A stretch of DNA of 64,000 nucleotides from an uncultured Clostridia bacterium. GTDB taxonomy: Bacteria > Bacillota > Clostridia > Oscillospirales > Ruminococcaceae. The stretch is taken from assembly GCA_947627205.1 (NCBI GenBank), contig CANQVE010000001.1, positions 62,001 through 126,000 on the forward strand, written 5' to 3'. Under the pieces are notes generated by a model that was given only the letters and a program-made list of their open reading frames with translations, ran no database searches and was not told where the DNA came from. Below are positions 23,844-32,155 of this stretch, piece after piece. The position numbers were made by a program, and so were the translations under genes. Position 1 is the first letter of the stretch. The number at the start of each line of letters is the position of its first letter.

Positions 23844-26228
23844 TCAGTTTATATCCGCAAAAAACTTTACGTTTTCAAGCTCCTTGTCCTCGTATGCCGC
23901 CATAAGAGTTTCCCTGACGGCTCTGCGAAGCAGCGGACTGTTCACACACTTTACCATGAGAGTAAATCGGTACCTCCCGTTTACTTTTTCGACAATGTTC
24001 GGCGCGGGACCTAATATCCTTATAGGAACACGCTCTCCGAACTCCTCCGCTTTTTTTCGGAGCATATCGGCAAATTTCCTCGCGGCATTTGCGCAGACGC
24101 TCTGAGATGCCGCAGAAAATCCGAATGTGACTATATCGCACATAGGCGGGCAGAATGTTGCCTCGCGGAGCTTTATTTCCTCATCATAAAACGCGGGGTA
24201 ATTCTGTGACGCAGCTAAGTTTATGACAAAATGCTCGGGAGAAAACGTCTGTATTATAGCTCTGCCTTTTTTGTCGGCGCGGCCTGCGCGACCGACGACC
24301 TGGGTTATAAGCGAAAATGTCCGCTCATACGCCTTATAATCAGCATTATACAGCAGATTATCCGTTTTAAGAACGCCCACCAGCGTTACATCGGGGAAAT
24401 CAAGCCCCTTTGCTATCATCTGCGTTCCGACCATAATGTCATAATCGTGCCTTGCAAAAGCGCTGAATTTCTTTTCAAACGCCGCTTTTCCCGAAGTCGT
24501 ATCGGCGTCCATTCTCAATATCCTTGCCGTCGGGAATACCTGCGAAAGCGTGTCCTCGACGAGCTGAGTACCCTCGCCCGTCATGCCGAAAAACTGCCCT
24601 CCGCATTTTCGGCATATCCTGTCAGGTCTTTTCATAAACCCGCAATAGTGGCATATCATCGACTCGTTCGCTTTATGATATGTAAGCGGAATGGCACAGT
24701 TAGGACACTCAACGGGCTTTCCGCAGCGCGCGCATCTGACGCTCGTGCGGTAGCCGCGCCTGTTGAGCAGTATTATGGACTGCTCGCCTTTGTTTAAATT
24801 ATCTTCAAGCGCATTTATGAGCGGCTCGCTGAAGTCCGACATATTTCCGCCCTGACGCTCGTTTTTCATGTCTATTATGCTTACGCCTGGCAATACCGCG
24901 CTGTTATACCGCTCGTCTATCTCAAACAGGCTGTATCTGCCTTTTTTGCCGTTATAATAACTTTCAAGAGAGGGCGTCGCCGACGCCAGCAGAAGAAGCG
25001 CATTCTGCGCGAAACAGCGCTGTTTTGCAATATCGCGGGCGTGATAGCGCGGAGCGTTTTCTGATTTATAGCTCTGCTCGCCCTCCTCGTCAATGACGAT
25101 TATTCCTAAGTCTTTTACGGGAGCGAAAACCGCGCTTCTTGTGCCGATAACTATCCGCGCTTTTCCCTCTTTTACTCTGCGGTATTCGTCGGCGCGCTCG
25201 CCTACGGAAAGCGAGCTGTGCATAATTGCAATCAAATTTCCGAAAAGCCTGCGGAATTTTCCGACAGTCTGCGGGGTGAGCGAAATTTCGGGTACGAGCA
25301 TTATTGCGGCCTTTCCCTGTTTGACCGCCTCGTTTATAAGGCGTATGTAAACGGAAGTCTTTCCGCTTCCCGTAACGCCCCTCAAAAGCGCACAGCGCGG
25401 TTTTGTGTCGTTCATAAGCGACAGTATGCCGTCAAAAACTTCCTGCTGTTTCGGAGAAAACACAATGTCGTCGGGATTTTCGGATCTTGCTTCGCTGCTG
25501 TCGGTGCGAAAAACGGAATACTCGTATTTTTCGAGAATGTTCTTTTCAACGAGCCTGTTTACAACAGCGGGCGTTGACGCGCAAGCATAACACACTTCGT
25601 GAACAGACGCGCTCTCGTTCTCGCGGACAAACTCGACCGCCTTTTTCTGTTTTGGCGTGAGCTTTTCGGCTTCGTCATAGCTCTCGGAAAGTCTGACCAT
25701 AACTATGTTTTCATCACCGACTCTGCGCTTGGGTATTTCCTCGCGGACAACGGCACCGCTTTTTAAAAGGCGGTCTATGTCGGTCTTTCTCTCGGAAAAG
25801 AGAAGCTCGATATTGTCTGCATTTTTAAGCTGTTCGGCGAGTTTTTTATCATCTTCCGAAACTATCAAAGTTTCATCGGCTATAGAAAATCTGCTTTTCA
25901 GAGAATATGATAATCCCGGCGGGATCATTGTTCTGAAAGCGTCGAAATAAGTGCAGAAAGTGTTTTCGCTGAGCCATTTGCAAAGCTCCAGCAACTCGCC
26001 TGAAACTACAGGCTCGTTGTCAATTACAGCGCTTATGGGCTTTGCCTTTTCAATATCTTCATCGCAGACCTCAAAGACAAGCCCAACGCGCTTTGTATTG
26101 CCTCTGCCGAAAGGCACGACAACGCGCATTCCCGCAGATATCCTTTCGGACAGCTCGGACGGTATCGTATATGAAAACAGCTTGTCAAAAACGAACAGTG
26201 TATTTTCAACGGCTATCTTTGCGGTCAA
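23844..26228 (-). CDS. priA: Primosomal replication-restart helicase PriA
   Basis: 794 aa. The N-terminal 3'-end-binding domain (residues 1-110) is followed by a winged-helix region. The helicase has GVTGSGKTSVYIR near 285, VIDEEGEQSYKS near 376 and GRAGRADKKG near 680. The zinc module has eight Cys between about 497 and 535 (CARCGKPVECPNC, CHYCG, CRKCGG). The start codon is TTG at 26228, overlapping the gmk stop as TTGA, with GGGAG about 7 nt upstream. rpoZ and coaBC, which usually lie between gmk and priA in Firmicutes, are not here. Confidence 0.96.
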   Translation of the reverse strand: MTAKIAVENTLFVFDKLFSYTIPSELSERISAGMRVVVPFGRGNTKRVGLVFEVCDEDIEKAKPISAVIDNEPVVSGELLELCKWLSENTFCTYFDAFRTMIPPGLSYSLKSRFSIADETLIVSEDDKKLAEQLKNADNIELLFSERKTDIDRLLKSGAVVREEIPKRRVGDENIVMVRLSESYDEAEKLTPKQKKAVEFVRENESASVHEVCYACASTPAVVNRLVEKNILEKYEYSVFRTDSSEARSENPDDIVFSPKQQEVFDGILSLMNDTKPRCALLRGVTGSGKTSVYIRLINEAVKQGKAAIMLVPEISLTPQTVGKFRRLFGNLIAIMHSSLSVGERADEYRRVKEGKARIVIGTRSAVFAPVKDLGIIVIDEEGEQSYKSENAPRYHARDIAKQRCFAQNALLLLASATPSLESYYNGKKGRYSLFEIDERYNSAVLPGVSIIDMKNERQGGNMSDFSEPLINALEDNLNKGEQSIILLNRRGYRTSVRCARCGKPVECPNCAIPLTYHKANESMICHYCGFMKRPDRICRKCGGQFFGMTGEGTQLVEDTLSQVFPTARILRMDADTTSGKAAFEKKFSAFARHDYDIMVGTQMIAKGLDFPDVTLVGVLKTDNLLYNADYKAYERTFSLITQVVGRAGRADKKGRAIIQTFSPEHFVINLAASQNYPAFYDEEIKLREATFCPPMCDIVTFGFSAASQSVCANAARKFADMLRKKAEEFGERVPIRILGPAPNIVEKVNGRYRFTLMVKCVNSPLLRRAVRETLMAAYEDKELENVKFFADIN

Positions 26229-26839
26229 TTCTTTTCTCCCATAACATTTTTCAGGACTTCCCCGCAGCGCGTTCTCCTGAGCTTTTCAGCGCGGAAAACG
26301 CTCAACAGGTCGTCTACGGCTGTTTTCAAATCGTCGTTTACTATAAGATAATCATAATTTTCGGCAAATTTAAGCTCGTTTTTTGCCTGCGTTGTTCTCT
26401 CAATTATTTTCTCCTCGGTCTCGGTGCCTCTCCCGCGAAGCCTTTGTTCAAGAACTTCGAGCGACGGCGGCAATATAAATACAAGGCAGGAATCGGGAAA
26501 CTGTTTTCTGATATTCATAGCGCCCTCTACTTCGATTTTCAGCACGGCGTCTTTTCCGCTGTTTATAAGGTCATTAACGCTCTTTTTAAGAGTGCCGTAA
26601 TAATTCCCGCAATACTCGGTATATTCAAGAACTTCGCCGCACTGTATCTTAGCCTTGAAATCCTCAACAGTGAGAAAATGATAATGCACGCCGTTTATCT
26701 CGCCCTCGCGGGGCTTTCTGGTAGTGGCTGAAACAGCATAGCCTGCGGTGTTTGTGTGCAGGAAGAACTCATTTAAGATCGTATCCTTTCCGCATCCCGC
26801 AGGCGCGGATATTACAAACAAAACGCCTTTATTTTCCAT
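26225..26839 (-). CDS. gmk: Guanylate kinase
   Basis: 204 aa. Phosphorylates GMP and dGMP using ATP. P-loop variant SAPAGCGKDTI near residue 11 (GxxGxGKxT with Asp before Thr), GMP-binding STTRKPREGE-like ATTRKPREGEINGVHYHF near 39, and FILPPSLEVLEQRLRGRGTET near 121. The length is normal. It overlaps the priA start by four bases and follows remA after 17 nt, an arrangement shared with many Clostridia. Confidence 0.95.
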   Translation of the reverse strand: MENKGVLFVISAPAGCGKDTILNEFFLHTNTAGYAVSATTRKPREGEINGVHYHFLTVEDFKAKIQCGEVLEYTEYCGNYYGTLKKSVNDLINSGKDAVLKIEVEGAMNIRKQFPDSCLVFILPPSLEVLEQRLRGRGTETEEKIIERTTQAKNELKFAENYDYLIVNDDLKTAVDDLLSVFRAEKLRRTRCGEVLKNVMGEKN

Positions 26840-26856
26840 AATTCCTCCGTTATTGA

Positions 26857-27099
26857 CTAATCGCCGTTTTTAGCGGATTTTCCCGCGATAGTATCGGGCA
26901 TAAGCGCGGACAAAACAACATGACCGCTGTCGCAGATTATGACCGAACGTGTTTTTCTTCCGCAGGTCGCGTCTATTGCCGAACCGCTGTCCTTTGCAAG
27001 CTGGACTATACGTTTTATCGGCGCGGCTTCGGGGCTTACCACAGCGACTATCCTATCCTCGTTTACGACATTTCCAAAACCTATGTTTACGGGTTTCAA
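26857..27099 (-). CDS. remA: RemA-like (DUF370) DNA-binding regulator
   Basis: 80 aa. RemA is a small ring-forming DNA-binding protein that controls matrix and osmoprotection genes in Bacillus. The conserved KPVNIGFGN start, [14 protein letters not shown] and [22 protein letters not shown] match the family. The start is taken as TTG at 27099: GGAG lies 9 nt upstream, while the ATG three codons earlier directly abuts that GGAG and would add residues not found in homologues. It is the first gene of the gmk-priA-def-fmt cluster, preceded by a SigA promoter. Confidence 0.88.
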   Translation of the reverse strand: MKPVNIGFGNVVNEDRIVAVVSPEAAPIKRIVQLAKDSGSAIDATCGRKTRSVIICDSGHVVLSALMPDTIAGKSAKNGD

Positions 27100-27133
27100 T
27101 TTTTTCATCTCCGATTTTTATACATTCTAAGTA

Positions 27134-27162
27134 ATTATAGCATATTTGTAAAAAAAAATCAA
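27134..27162 (-). promoter_or_regulatory. SigA promoter of remA operon
   Basis: TTGATT (27157-27162) and TATAAT (27134-27139) on the minus strand with a 17-bp spacer that starts with seven T. The predicted leader is about 28 nt. Confidence 0.78.
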
Positions 27163-27239
27163 CACAATTTCGCGTAAAGTTGTAAAAAACAGAGGAAAGT
27201 CAGTATACAGCAGACAGGGGACAGTATTTAGTAAGAACC

Positions 27240-27665
27240 GAAAAGTTGTTCTCTCATTATTTTGCTTTCTAAACTTAAACGCACACACCCGCAACAATTT
27301 CCCCGCCCGAACCCTCTCCGTTACCAAACCACCCGCCCGCTCGGTCGGCGCCGTTGCGTTGTCTACGCTCACGCCAACGTGAGCGTAGACAACGCCTGCT
27401 CACTTCGCTTACGCTCCGTTCGCAATTTCATTGCTAAAGCAATGAAATTACGGCGCCTCCAAACGTTCTTTTTCTCGGATTGAGTTGATTTAGTCTATAA
27501 GCGCATAACCGAAAAGTAATCCGTTTGTTAATCACTTTTGAAATGTCTTAACGAACTTCTTTCCCGCTCCATTGCAAATTCATTTTAAAGGTTGTTCCCC
27601 GCTCATAGCCTCTCTTAAGATTGCCGTTTTAAAGCACGGCTTTGAAAAGGCAATGCGGGGAAAAC
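27240..27665. repeat. Dispersed composite repeat, copy B
   Basis: Non-coding. It shares CCCGCCCGAACCCTCTCCGTT and CACCCGCCCGCTCGGTCGGCGCC with copies A and C. The core lies between CGGCGCC at 27346-27352 and 27451-27457. It holds an 18-bp perfect stem (27356-27373 with 27378-27395) and the stem around AATTTCATTGC shared with copy A. The segment TCTATAAGCGCATAACCGAAAAG follows. Its far end, with GGACTCCCTTTTCAAAAAAC and GTTCGCCGCTCAAAACAG, is separated by heptad arrays and lies at 27900-27984. Confidence 0.8.
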
Positions 27666-27671
27666 CCCTAC

Positions 27672-28018
27672 TAGAGGTTAGATGTAAGAGGTAAGAGGTA
27701 AGAATTTTTAGGAACTTTAAAGAGGAAAAGTTATTTGGATTTCGGAGAAAGAGGCAAGAGGCAAGAGTTTAATAGGAGAAGTTTCTTTCCTCTATAACCA
27801 AACTCTAGCCTCTTGCTTCTTTTTTTAATAATCAAATAACTTTAATCTCAAAAGCTCCCCGAAATTCTTACCTCTTACCTCTAACCTCTAACCTCTAAAA
27901 GGACTCCCTTTTCAAAAAACTTTCGTGTCGTCGCCCGTTATGTAGTTTTAAGAATAAAAGTGGTTCGCCGCTCAAAACAGTTTCTAGCCTCTTGCTTCTA
28001 ACGTCTAGCCTCTAGCTA
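27672..28018. repeat. Heptad arrays in facing orientation, plus tail of copy B
   Basis: AGAGGTTAGATGTAAGAGGTAAGAGGT-like units run at 27674-27702 and AGAGGCAAGAGGCAAGAG at 27749-27767. Opposite-strand versions run at 27801-27818, 27868-27899 and 27987-28017, reaching the stop codon of the aldolase-like gene. Together they could fold into a long interrupted stem. No gene is seen. Confidence 0.75.
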
Positions 28019-28996
28019 TCAGAAATTCTCCAGCAGCTGTTTATAAAACTCGCTGTAATCTCCGCGCTTATCAGCCGTGAACTGCATTGCTTCGCGCGGG
28101 TGGCGGTTTAACTGTCCCGTCATCATATACTGCAAGTCATATCCCCATGTAACGCCCGAATTTTTAAGCGGTATCATATACTTCTCTATAAACTCAAGCA
28201 ACGGGAAAATACTGTACTTCGGGTTTTTCAAGAAACCGAGCAGAAGCTCCATTGCGCAGTTTCCCGCACCGCGTCCCATTGCAAGCGCCGTTCCGTCAAG
28301 ATACGACACGCCCAGCGACATCGTTTCTATCGTATTCGCAAACGCAAGGTTCTGGTTGTTGTGACCGTGAAAGCCGACTTTCTTCCCGTTTGCCTCGGCA
28401 AATTCGAGATATTTCGCCGCAAGGTCTCCCGCGTTTTCGGGGAACAGCGAGCCGTAGCTGTCAACAAGATAAATAACATCTACCGAGCTTTTCGATATCA
28501 TATCGAGAGCTTCGTTTATCTGATTGAGATTGGCCTGGGATATCGCCATAATGTTACAGCAGGTCTCATAACCCAAACCATGAAGATGTTCTATCATCTC
28601 TATCGCCGCGGGTATCTGGTGTATGTAACACGCCACGCGAACCATGTCTATAACGCTCTCCGACTTAGGAAGAAAATCCTCTTTGAAATCACAGCGCCCT
28701 ACGTCAGCCATAACGGATATCTTCATATCCGAGATATTTTCGCCGACAATGGAGCGAATGTCCTCTTCATCACAGAACTTCCACTTTCCGAAATCGCTCT
28801 TCTTAAACATGTTCTTGCTTGCTTTATAGCCGAATTCCATATAGTCTATACCGCATTTTATGTTTGCTTTATAAAGCGCGGTCACAAACTCGTCCGTAAA
28901 CTCAAAATTATTGCACAGTCCGCCGTCGCGGATAGTTGCGTCGAGAACTTTTACGTCCTTTCTGACGCTCATCAGATTACCTTTTCTGTCAGGCAT
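28019..28996 (-). CDS. DRE-TIM metallolyase / aldolase-like enzyme
   Basis: 325 aa TIM-barrel of the HMG-CoA lyase/4-hydroxy-2-oxovalerate aldolase group. The metal and catalytic signature LDATIRDGGLCNNFEFT near residue 18 is the DxxxRDG motif, and VGFHGHNNQNLAFANT near 205 supplies the second metal His pair. Such enzymes cleave or form C-C bonds next to a carboxylate using a divalent metal; the substrate here is not predictable. AGAGAGGTG about 8 nt upstream supports the first ATG. It is a single-gene unit with its own promoter, and its stop codon abuts a heptad array. Confidence 0.8.
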   Translation of the reverse strand: MPDRKGNLMSVRKDVKVLDATIRDGGLCNNFEFTDEFVTALYKANIKCGIDYMEFGYKASKNMFKKSDFGKWKFCDEEDIRSIVGENISDMKISVMADVGRCDFKEDFLPKSESVIDMVRVACYIHQIPAAIEMIEHLHGLGYETCCNIMAISQANLNQINEALDMISKSSVDVIYLVDSYGSLFPENAGDLAAKYLEFAEANGKKVGFHGHNNQNLAFANTIETMSLGVSYLDGTALAMGRGAGNCAMELLLGFLKNPKYSIFPLLEFIEKYMIPLKNSGVTWGYDLQYMMTGQLNRHPREAMQFTADKRGDYSEFYKQLLENF

Positions 28997-29060
28997 TTTT
29001 TTGCACCTCTCTGTTTATATTCTTCGGGACATTGCCTATGTTCTGCAAAGTCCGAATATT

Positions 29061-29089
29061 ATTATAACACCATCTTCCAAAAAAATCAA
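29061..29089 (-). promoter_or_regulatory. SigA promoter of the aldolase-like gene
   Basis: TTGATT (29084-29089) and TATAAT (29061-29066), minus strand, 17-bp spacer. It is divergent from the promoter at 29118. Confidence 0.75.
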
Positions 29090-29117
29090 GTACCGACAAT
29101 TTTTTTATAAAAATCCC

Positions 29118-29146
29118 TTGCAATTGTCTGAAAAACATTGTATAAT
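29118..29146 (+). promoter_or_regulatory. SigA promoter of the zinc-ribbon gene at 29232
   Basis: TTGCAA (29118-29123) and TATAAT (29141-29146), 17-bp spacer. Its -35 lies about 30 bp from the divergent -35 at 29084. The leader is about 80 nt and ends in AAAGAGGTG before the ATG. Confidence 0.7.
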
Positions 29147-29231
29147 AAAAAGTAATTCGGACTTTATAAATAGTCTGATTTAAGGCTGTTGTAAAAAACT
29201 GAAGTATTTACTAAATTAAAGAGGTGTTAAT

Positions 29232-30779
29232 ATGATCTGCCCATCCTGTAAAAATACTGTTCCGGACGGCGCAAAGTTCTGCGAAAACTGCGGAGCGCCG
29301 ATATTGTCGGAAAATGACAGTATAAAAGAACAGACAGAGCCTGCAAAGCCTGTTGAGCCCGAGCCTTTTGTTTATGATGGTCCCGCCGTTATTCCCGAAA
29401 GTAATGAGCCCGAAAAAGCGCAAAATGCCGAGCTGACTGCCGCAAAAAATGACGAGCCTGCTCGGGCTTTCTCGGAGGAAAAAGCCTCGGATGATCCCGC
29501 AAAGCAATCGGCGACCGCCGTTATGGACAAGCAGTCAGATGAAAGCAGCACTGCGCAGGAAACCAAATATTCCGAGCCTCAGACCGCAGAAGTTATTAAA
29601 AAGCCTAAGCAAAGGAAAAAGATGAACACTGCGGGTACGGTTGCGATATGCATTGCGTTCGGAATACTTATCACGGCGTTTATGGCTGCTGCGACAGCGG
29701 TTTCTTCCGTCAGAAAAACGCTTTTGAGAGAGGCAATTTCCGAAGCCGCGGGCGATATCGAGCTCGGAAATGTCGTAGTAGGAGACCTGAACTTAGGCTT
29801 GACCGAGGAGGGGGCGCTGTCGGAGGACGCAACGATAAGCGAACTTGTAAAGGTCATGCTCGAGGACTATGAAAAGAGCGTAGCAAAAGGACTTCTCGAA
29901 GTGAACAATGTCACTGTTGACGACATAAAGAACATTCCGGGAATTGACCTTGATGCTTTTGTCAGAAGAATAGACGGAGTAAACAGCGTAAACGACCTCA
30001 ACATGGAAATTCTGACGAATAATTTTTCAAAATTCAGCGATGACGAGATAAAAATAATTGTTGAGAAATATTCAAATGAAGATTTCCCCGAGCAGACCTT
30101 TGAGATAGACAAAGAAAAGATCGACAGTCTTCTGAATGACGAAAATTCTTCCGTAAAAGACTATTTGTGCGATATTATAAAGGCGTATGAAGTCTATCTT
30201 ATCACGGGAGACGACACGGAGCCCATAAATGAAAAAGATCTGAAAGCACTCGCAAAAGAAAGCGTAGATTTTGTTCTTGAGGGAAAGGACGCCTCGTACA
30301 TAGATGAAATCAACATGGAAATGGAAGAGGTCATAAAAGAGAACAAGAAAACGCTCAGCTCTTATAATCCGTCAAATTCGCTTGAAAGCGCGAGAAATCT
30401 TCCGCAGATGGCGCTGTCGATAGTAACCGTAATTATCGCAGCGGTGCTGGCTGTAGGGCTTGCGGTAGTCATAGCGGTGATAACAAAGCACATTGACGCG
30501 GCGGTGCTGACTTTGGGCATTGCGTTTGCGGTATCGGGCATTGCGGCGCTTTGCGTAAATCTTGTAACGGCAAATCTTTCGATGTTTACAGGGCTTGACT
30601 ATGCGATAGTCAACAAGACGCTCTCCAGACTTTTGAGCAAGACGCTTGCGGCAGATTTCACCGTTATGGGAGTAAGGGCGCTTATTATAGGGGTAGTCCT
30701 TATAGCAGTGTTTGTAGTAATGAATGTTATCAAAAAGGCGATAAAGAACAAGAAAGCGCTTCTAGAGGCTAGAGATTAG
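29232..30779 (+). CDS. Zinc-ribbon multi-pass membrane protein, unknown function
   Basis: 515 aa. The N-terminal zinc ribbon CPSC...CENCG occupies residues 3-24. A Glu/Ala/Pro-rich linker runs to about 130, then comes one transmembrane helix (GTVAICIAFGILITAFMAAAT). An acidic extracytoplasmic domain of about 230 residues follows, then three or four hydrophobic helices between about 395 and 500 and a basic end. I recognise no enzyme motif. The last codons (LLEARD, stop) are formed by the start of a heptad array, so the C-terminus seems to have been shaped by the repeat. A second zinc-ribbon membrane gene faces it at 31519. Confidence 0.8.
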   Translation: MICPSCKNTVPDGAKFCENCGAPILSENDSIKEQTEPAKPVEPEPFVYDGPAVIPESNEPEKAQNAELTAAKNDEPARAFSEEKASDDPAKQSATAVMDKQSDESSTAQETKYSEPQTAEVIKKPKQRKKMNTAGTVAICIAFGILITAFMAAATAVSSVRKTLLREAISEAAGDIELGNVVVGDLNLGLTEEGALSEDATISELVKVMLEDYEKSVAKGLLEVNNVTVDDIKNIPGIDLDAFVRRIDGVNSVNDLNMEILTNNFSKFSDDEIKIIVEKYSNEDFPEQTFEIDKEKIDSLLNDENSSVKDYLCDIIKAYEVYLITGDDTEPINEKDLKALAKESVDFVLEGKDASYIDEINMEMEEVIKENKKTLSSYNPSNSLESARNLPQMALSIVTVIIAAVLAVGLAVVIAVITKHIDAAVLTLGIAFAVSGIAALCVNLVTANLSMFTGLDYAIVNKTLSRLLSKTLAADFTVMGVRALIIGVVLIAVFVVMNVIKKAIKNKKALLEARD

Positions 30780-30976
30780 AGGCTAGAAGCTAGAGTTTTA
30801 ATTAAAACGTTATCTGCTAACTTTAACGTATAATAAAAATAAGAGGTGGGAGTTAATACTCTTACCTCTTACTTCTTATTTCTTACTTCTGAAAGCTAAG
30901 GTTAGAGTTGTAAAGGAAAGGTTGTTTTTCTTTTCAAAACAAATTCTAGCCTCTAGCCTCTAACCTCTAGCTTCTA
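30766..30976. repeat. Inverted heptad arrays between convergent genes
   Basis: TCTAGAGGCTAGAGATTAGA-type units at 30768-30796 begin inside the upstream coding region. Complementary units at 30944-30976 reach the stop of the minus-strand gene. A smaller array lies at 30859-30890. The outer arrays can pair in RNA from either gene, so the pair could act as a shared 3' structure. Confidence 0.78.
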
Positions 30977-30979
30977 GAA

Positions 30980-31519
30980 TCACATTCCCATAAACAATGT
31001 GGATGTATAATAATTCAGATTATCATATATGTCGCTATAAGAGCCGCCGAACATATTGCCCAACGACATTCCGCACATACACAAACCGCCGTAGATTATT
31101 ATTATCAATCCCAACGCAATTGCCTCCCAGATAAGCATTGCGCGCGCATAATTCTTCCTTGCGGTATTGTTATCGGAGCCGAACGCCCATACAAACAAAA
31201 GTATAATTCCGATTATGCCGAGCCCCGAAAGGAATATCGTAAGTACCCACTGACCTACAGACATTTCTTCCGCGGGTGCGCTATAATTGCCCGAATTGAA
31301 ATTCTGCGGATAGTTCGGCATCTGCGAATAATTACTGCTCTGATTGCTCTGATTATTCAGGTTGCTGCTTGACGTGTCAGGCATGCTTCCGCCCGTAGTA
31401 GGCTGTGATGTGATCGGCTTTTCAAGGTTTACCGCTCCGCCGAGCTTTGCACCGCACGAAGGGCAAAAATCCCCGTCTCCCTGTACAAGAGAACCGCAAG
31501 TAGGACAAAATCTTTCCAT
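30980..31519 (-). CDS. Zinc-ribbon membrane protein, unknown function
   Basis: 179 aa. The N-terminal ribbon CPTCG...CPSCG spans residues 5-21. A Ser/Asn/Gln-rich linker (repeated NQS/NYS segments) runs to about 85. Two hydrophobic helices follow near 90-110 and 130-150, the latter ending GGLCMCGMSLG. The layout of a cytoplasmic ribbon, disordered linker and paired helices is common in Firmicutes proteins of unknown role. It has its own consensus promoter and converges with the gene ending at 30779. Confidence 0.78.
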   Translation of the reverse strand: MERFCPTCGSLVQGDGDFCPSCGAKLGGAVNLEKPITSQPTTGGSMPDTSSSNLNNQSNQSSNYSQMPNYPQNFNSGNYSAPAEEMSVGQWVLTIFLSGLGIIGIILLFVWAFGSDNNTARKNYARAMLIWEAIALGLIIIIYGGLCMCGMSLGNMFGGSYSDIYDNLNYYTSTLFMGM

Positions 31520-31570
31520 AATTTACCTCTCTTTAACTGAAATTTCCGCTATGTATAAAAAACAAAGCCT

Positions 31571-31585
31571 TGTGGCAGTGCCACA
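31571..31585. promoter_or_regulatory. Perfect 15-bp palindrome in a leader
   Basis: TGTGGCA-G-TGCCACA lies in the 5' leader of the zinc-ribbon gene, about 10 nt after the predicted start site. It could be an operator or a small RNA hairpin. Confidence 0.4.
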
Positions 31586-31601
31586 CTTCCCTATCTTACA
31601 C

Positions 31602-31630
31602 ATTATAACACAACAATAAACTTTTGTCAA
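31602..31630 (-). promoter_or_regulatory. Consensus SigA promoter of the zinc-ribbon gene at 31519
   Basis: TTGACA (31625-31630) and TATAAT (31602-31607), minus strand, 17-bp spacer, perfect consensus. The leader is about 76 nt. Confidence 0.85.
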
Positions 31631-31667
31631 GGATTATTTCACATACCATGAAAATAATGCACAAGAT

Positions 31668-32087
31668 TTATTTAGTTATCCACTGGCTCATTCCTGCGCC
31701 CCAATCGTTGTTCGGACGCTCGCGAAAACCGAATTGTTTATAAAACGGCTCTTTGCCCGACGCGGACATAAGGTAAAGTATGATAGTTTCGCCCTCTTCA
31801 AGCGTGCCGTACATAAAATCCATTGTCCGCTTCATCATTGTTGTTCCGATACCTCTGTGCTGGTATTCGGGAATGACCATTACATCGGTTATGAAATTTG
31901 CGTAGCTTCCGTCTGAAAGCACTCTTATCATTCCTATAGCTCTGCCGTTATCTCGGACGGTGGTTATATGAAATGCGTTGTTTAATGCGTTTTTTGCTAT
32001 CCTGTCGGACAATACTATAAAGTTTACCGCTCGGCGCATTTCCTTATACTCTTCGAGCGTCGGAGCTTTGTCTATGTATTCTATCAT
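31668..32087 (-). CDS. GNAT family N-acetyltransferase
   Basis: 139 aa. The acetyl-CoA signature is in VIPEYQHRGIGTTMMKRTM near residue 92 (Q/R-x-x-G-x-G/A), preceded by a beta strand FITDVMV. The C-terminal GKEPFYKQFGFRERP is typical of the fold. The substrate is unknown. It follows ftsH after a strong hairpin, so it probably has a promoter of its own or depends on read-through; none is clear in the 68-nt gap. Confidence 0.85.
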   Translation of the reverse strand: MIEYIDKAPTLEEYKEMRRAVNFIVLSDRIAKNALNNAFHITTVRDNGRAIGMIRVLSDGSYANFITDVMVIPEYQHRGIGTTMMKRTMDFMYGTLEEGETIILYLMSASGKEPFYKQFGFRERPNNDWGAGMSQWITK

Positions 32088-32116
32088 ATCCCTCTGCCTT
32101 TCTTATTTTAAACAAT

Positions 32117-32151
32117 TTCGGAGTTAATGAGTTTTGCTCATTAGCTCCGAA
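32117..32151 (-). terminator. Hairpin terminator after ftsH
   Basis: 15-bp stem with one G-U pair (32117-32131 with 32137-32151) and a 5-nt loop, four bases after the ftsH stop. In the minus direction it is followed by ATTGTTT. In the plus direction a cleaner run of six T follows, so it may also block antisense transcription toward ftsH. Confidence 0.7.
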
Positions 32152-32155
32152 TTTT

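Noticed and set aside
27127-27483. Open frames on both strands over repeat copy B
   Set aside because: They cross the long palindrome 27356-27395 and share sequence with the repeat element, not with any protein family.
27672-27900. Search for tRNA or riboswitch structures in the longest spacers
   Set aside because: No cloverleaf, T-loop GGTTCGA motif or known aptamer core was found in 27109-28018, 34771-34977, 41791-42446, 49391-50033 or 58955-59265.
11995-28017. Heptad arrays considered as a CRISPR array
   Set aside because: Units are 7 bp, imperfect and contiguous, with no repeat-spacer alternation and no cas genes nearby.
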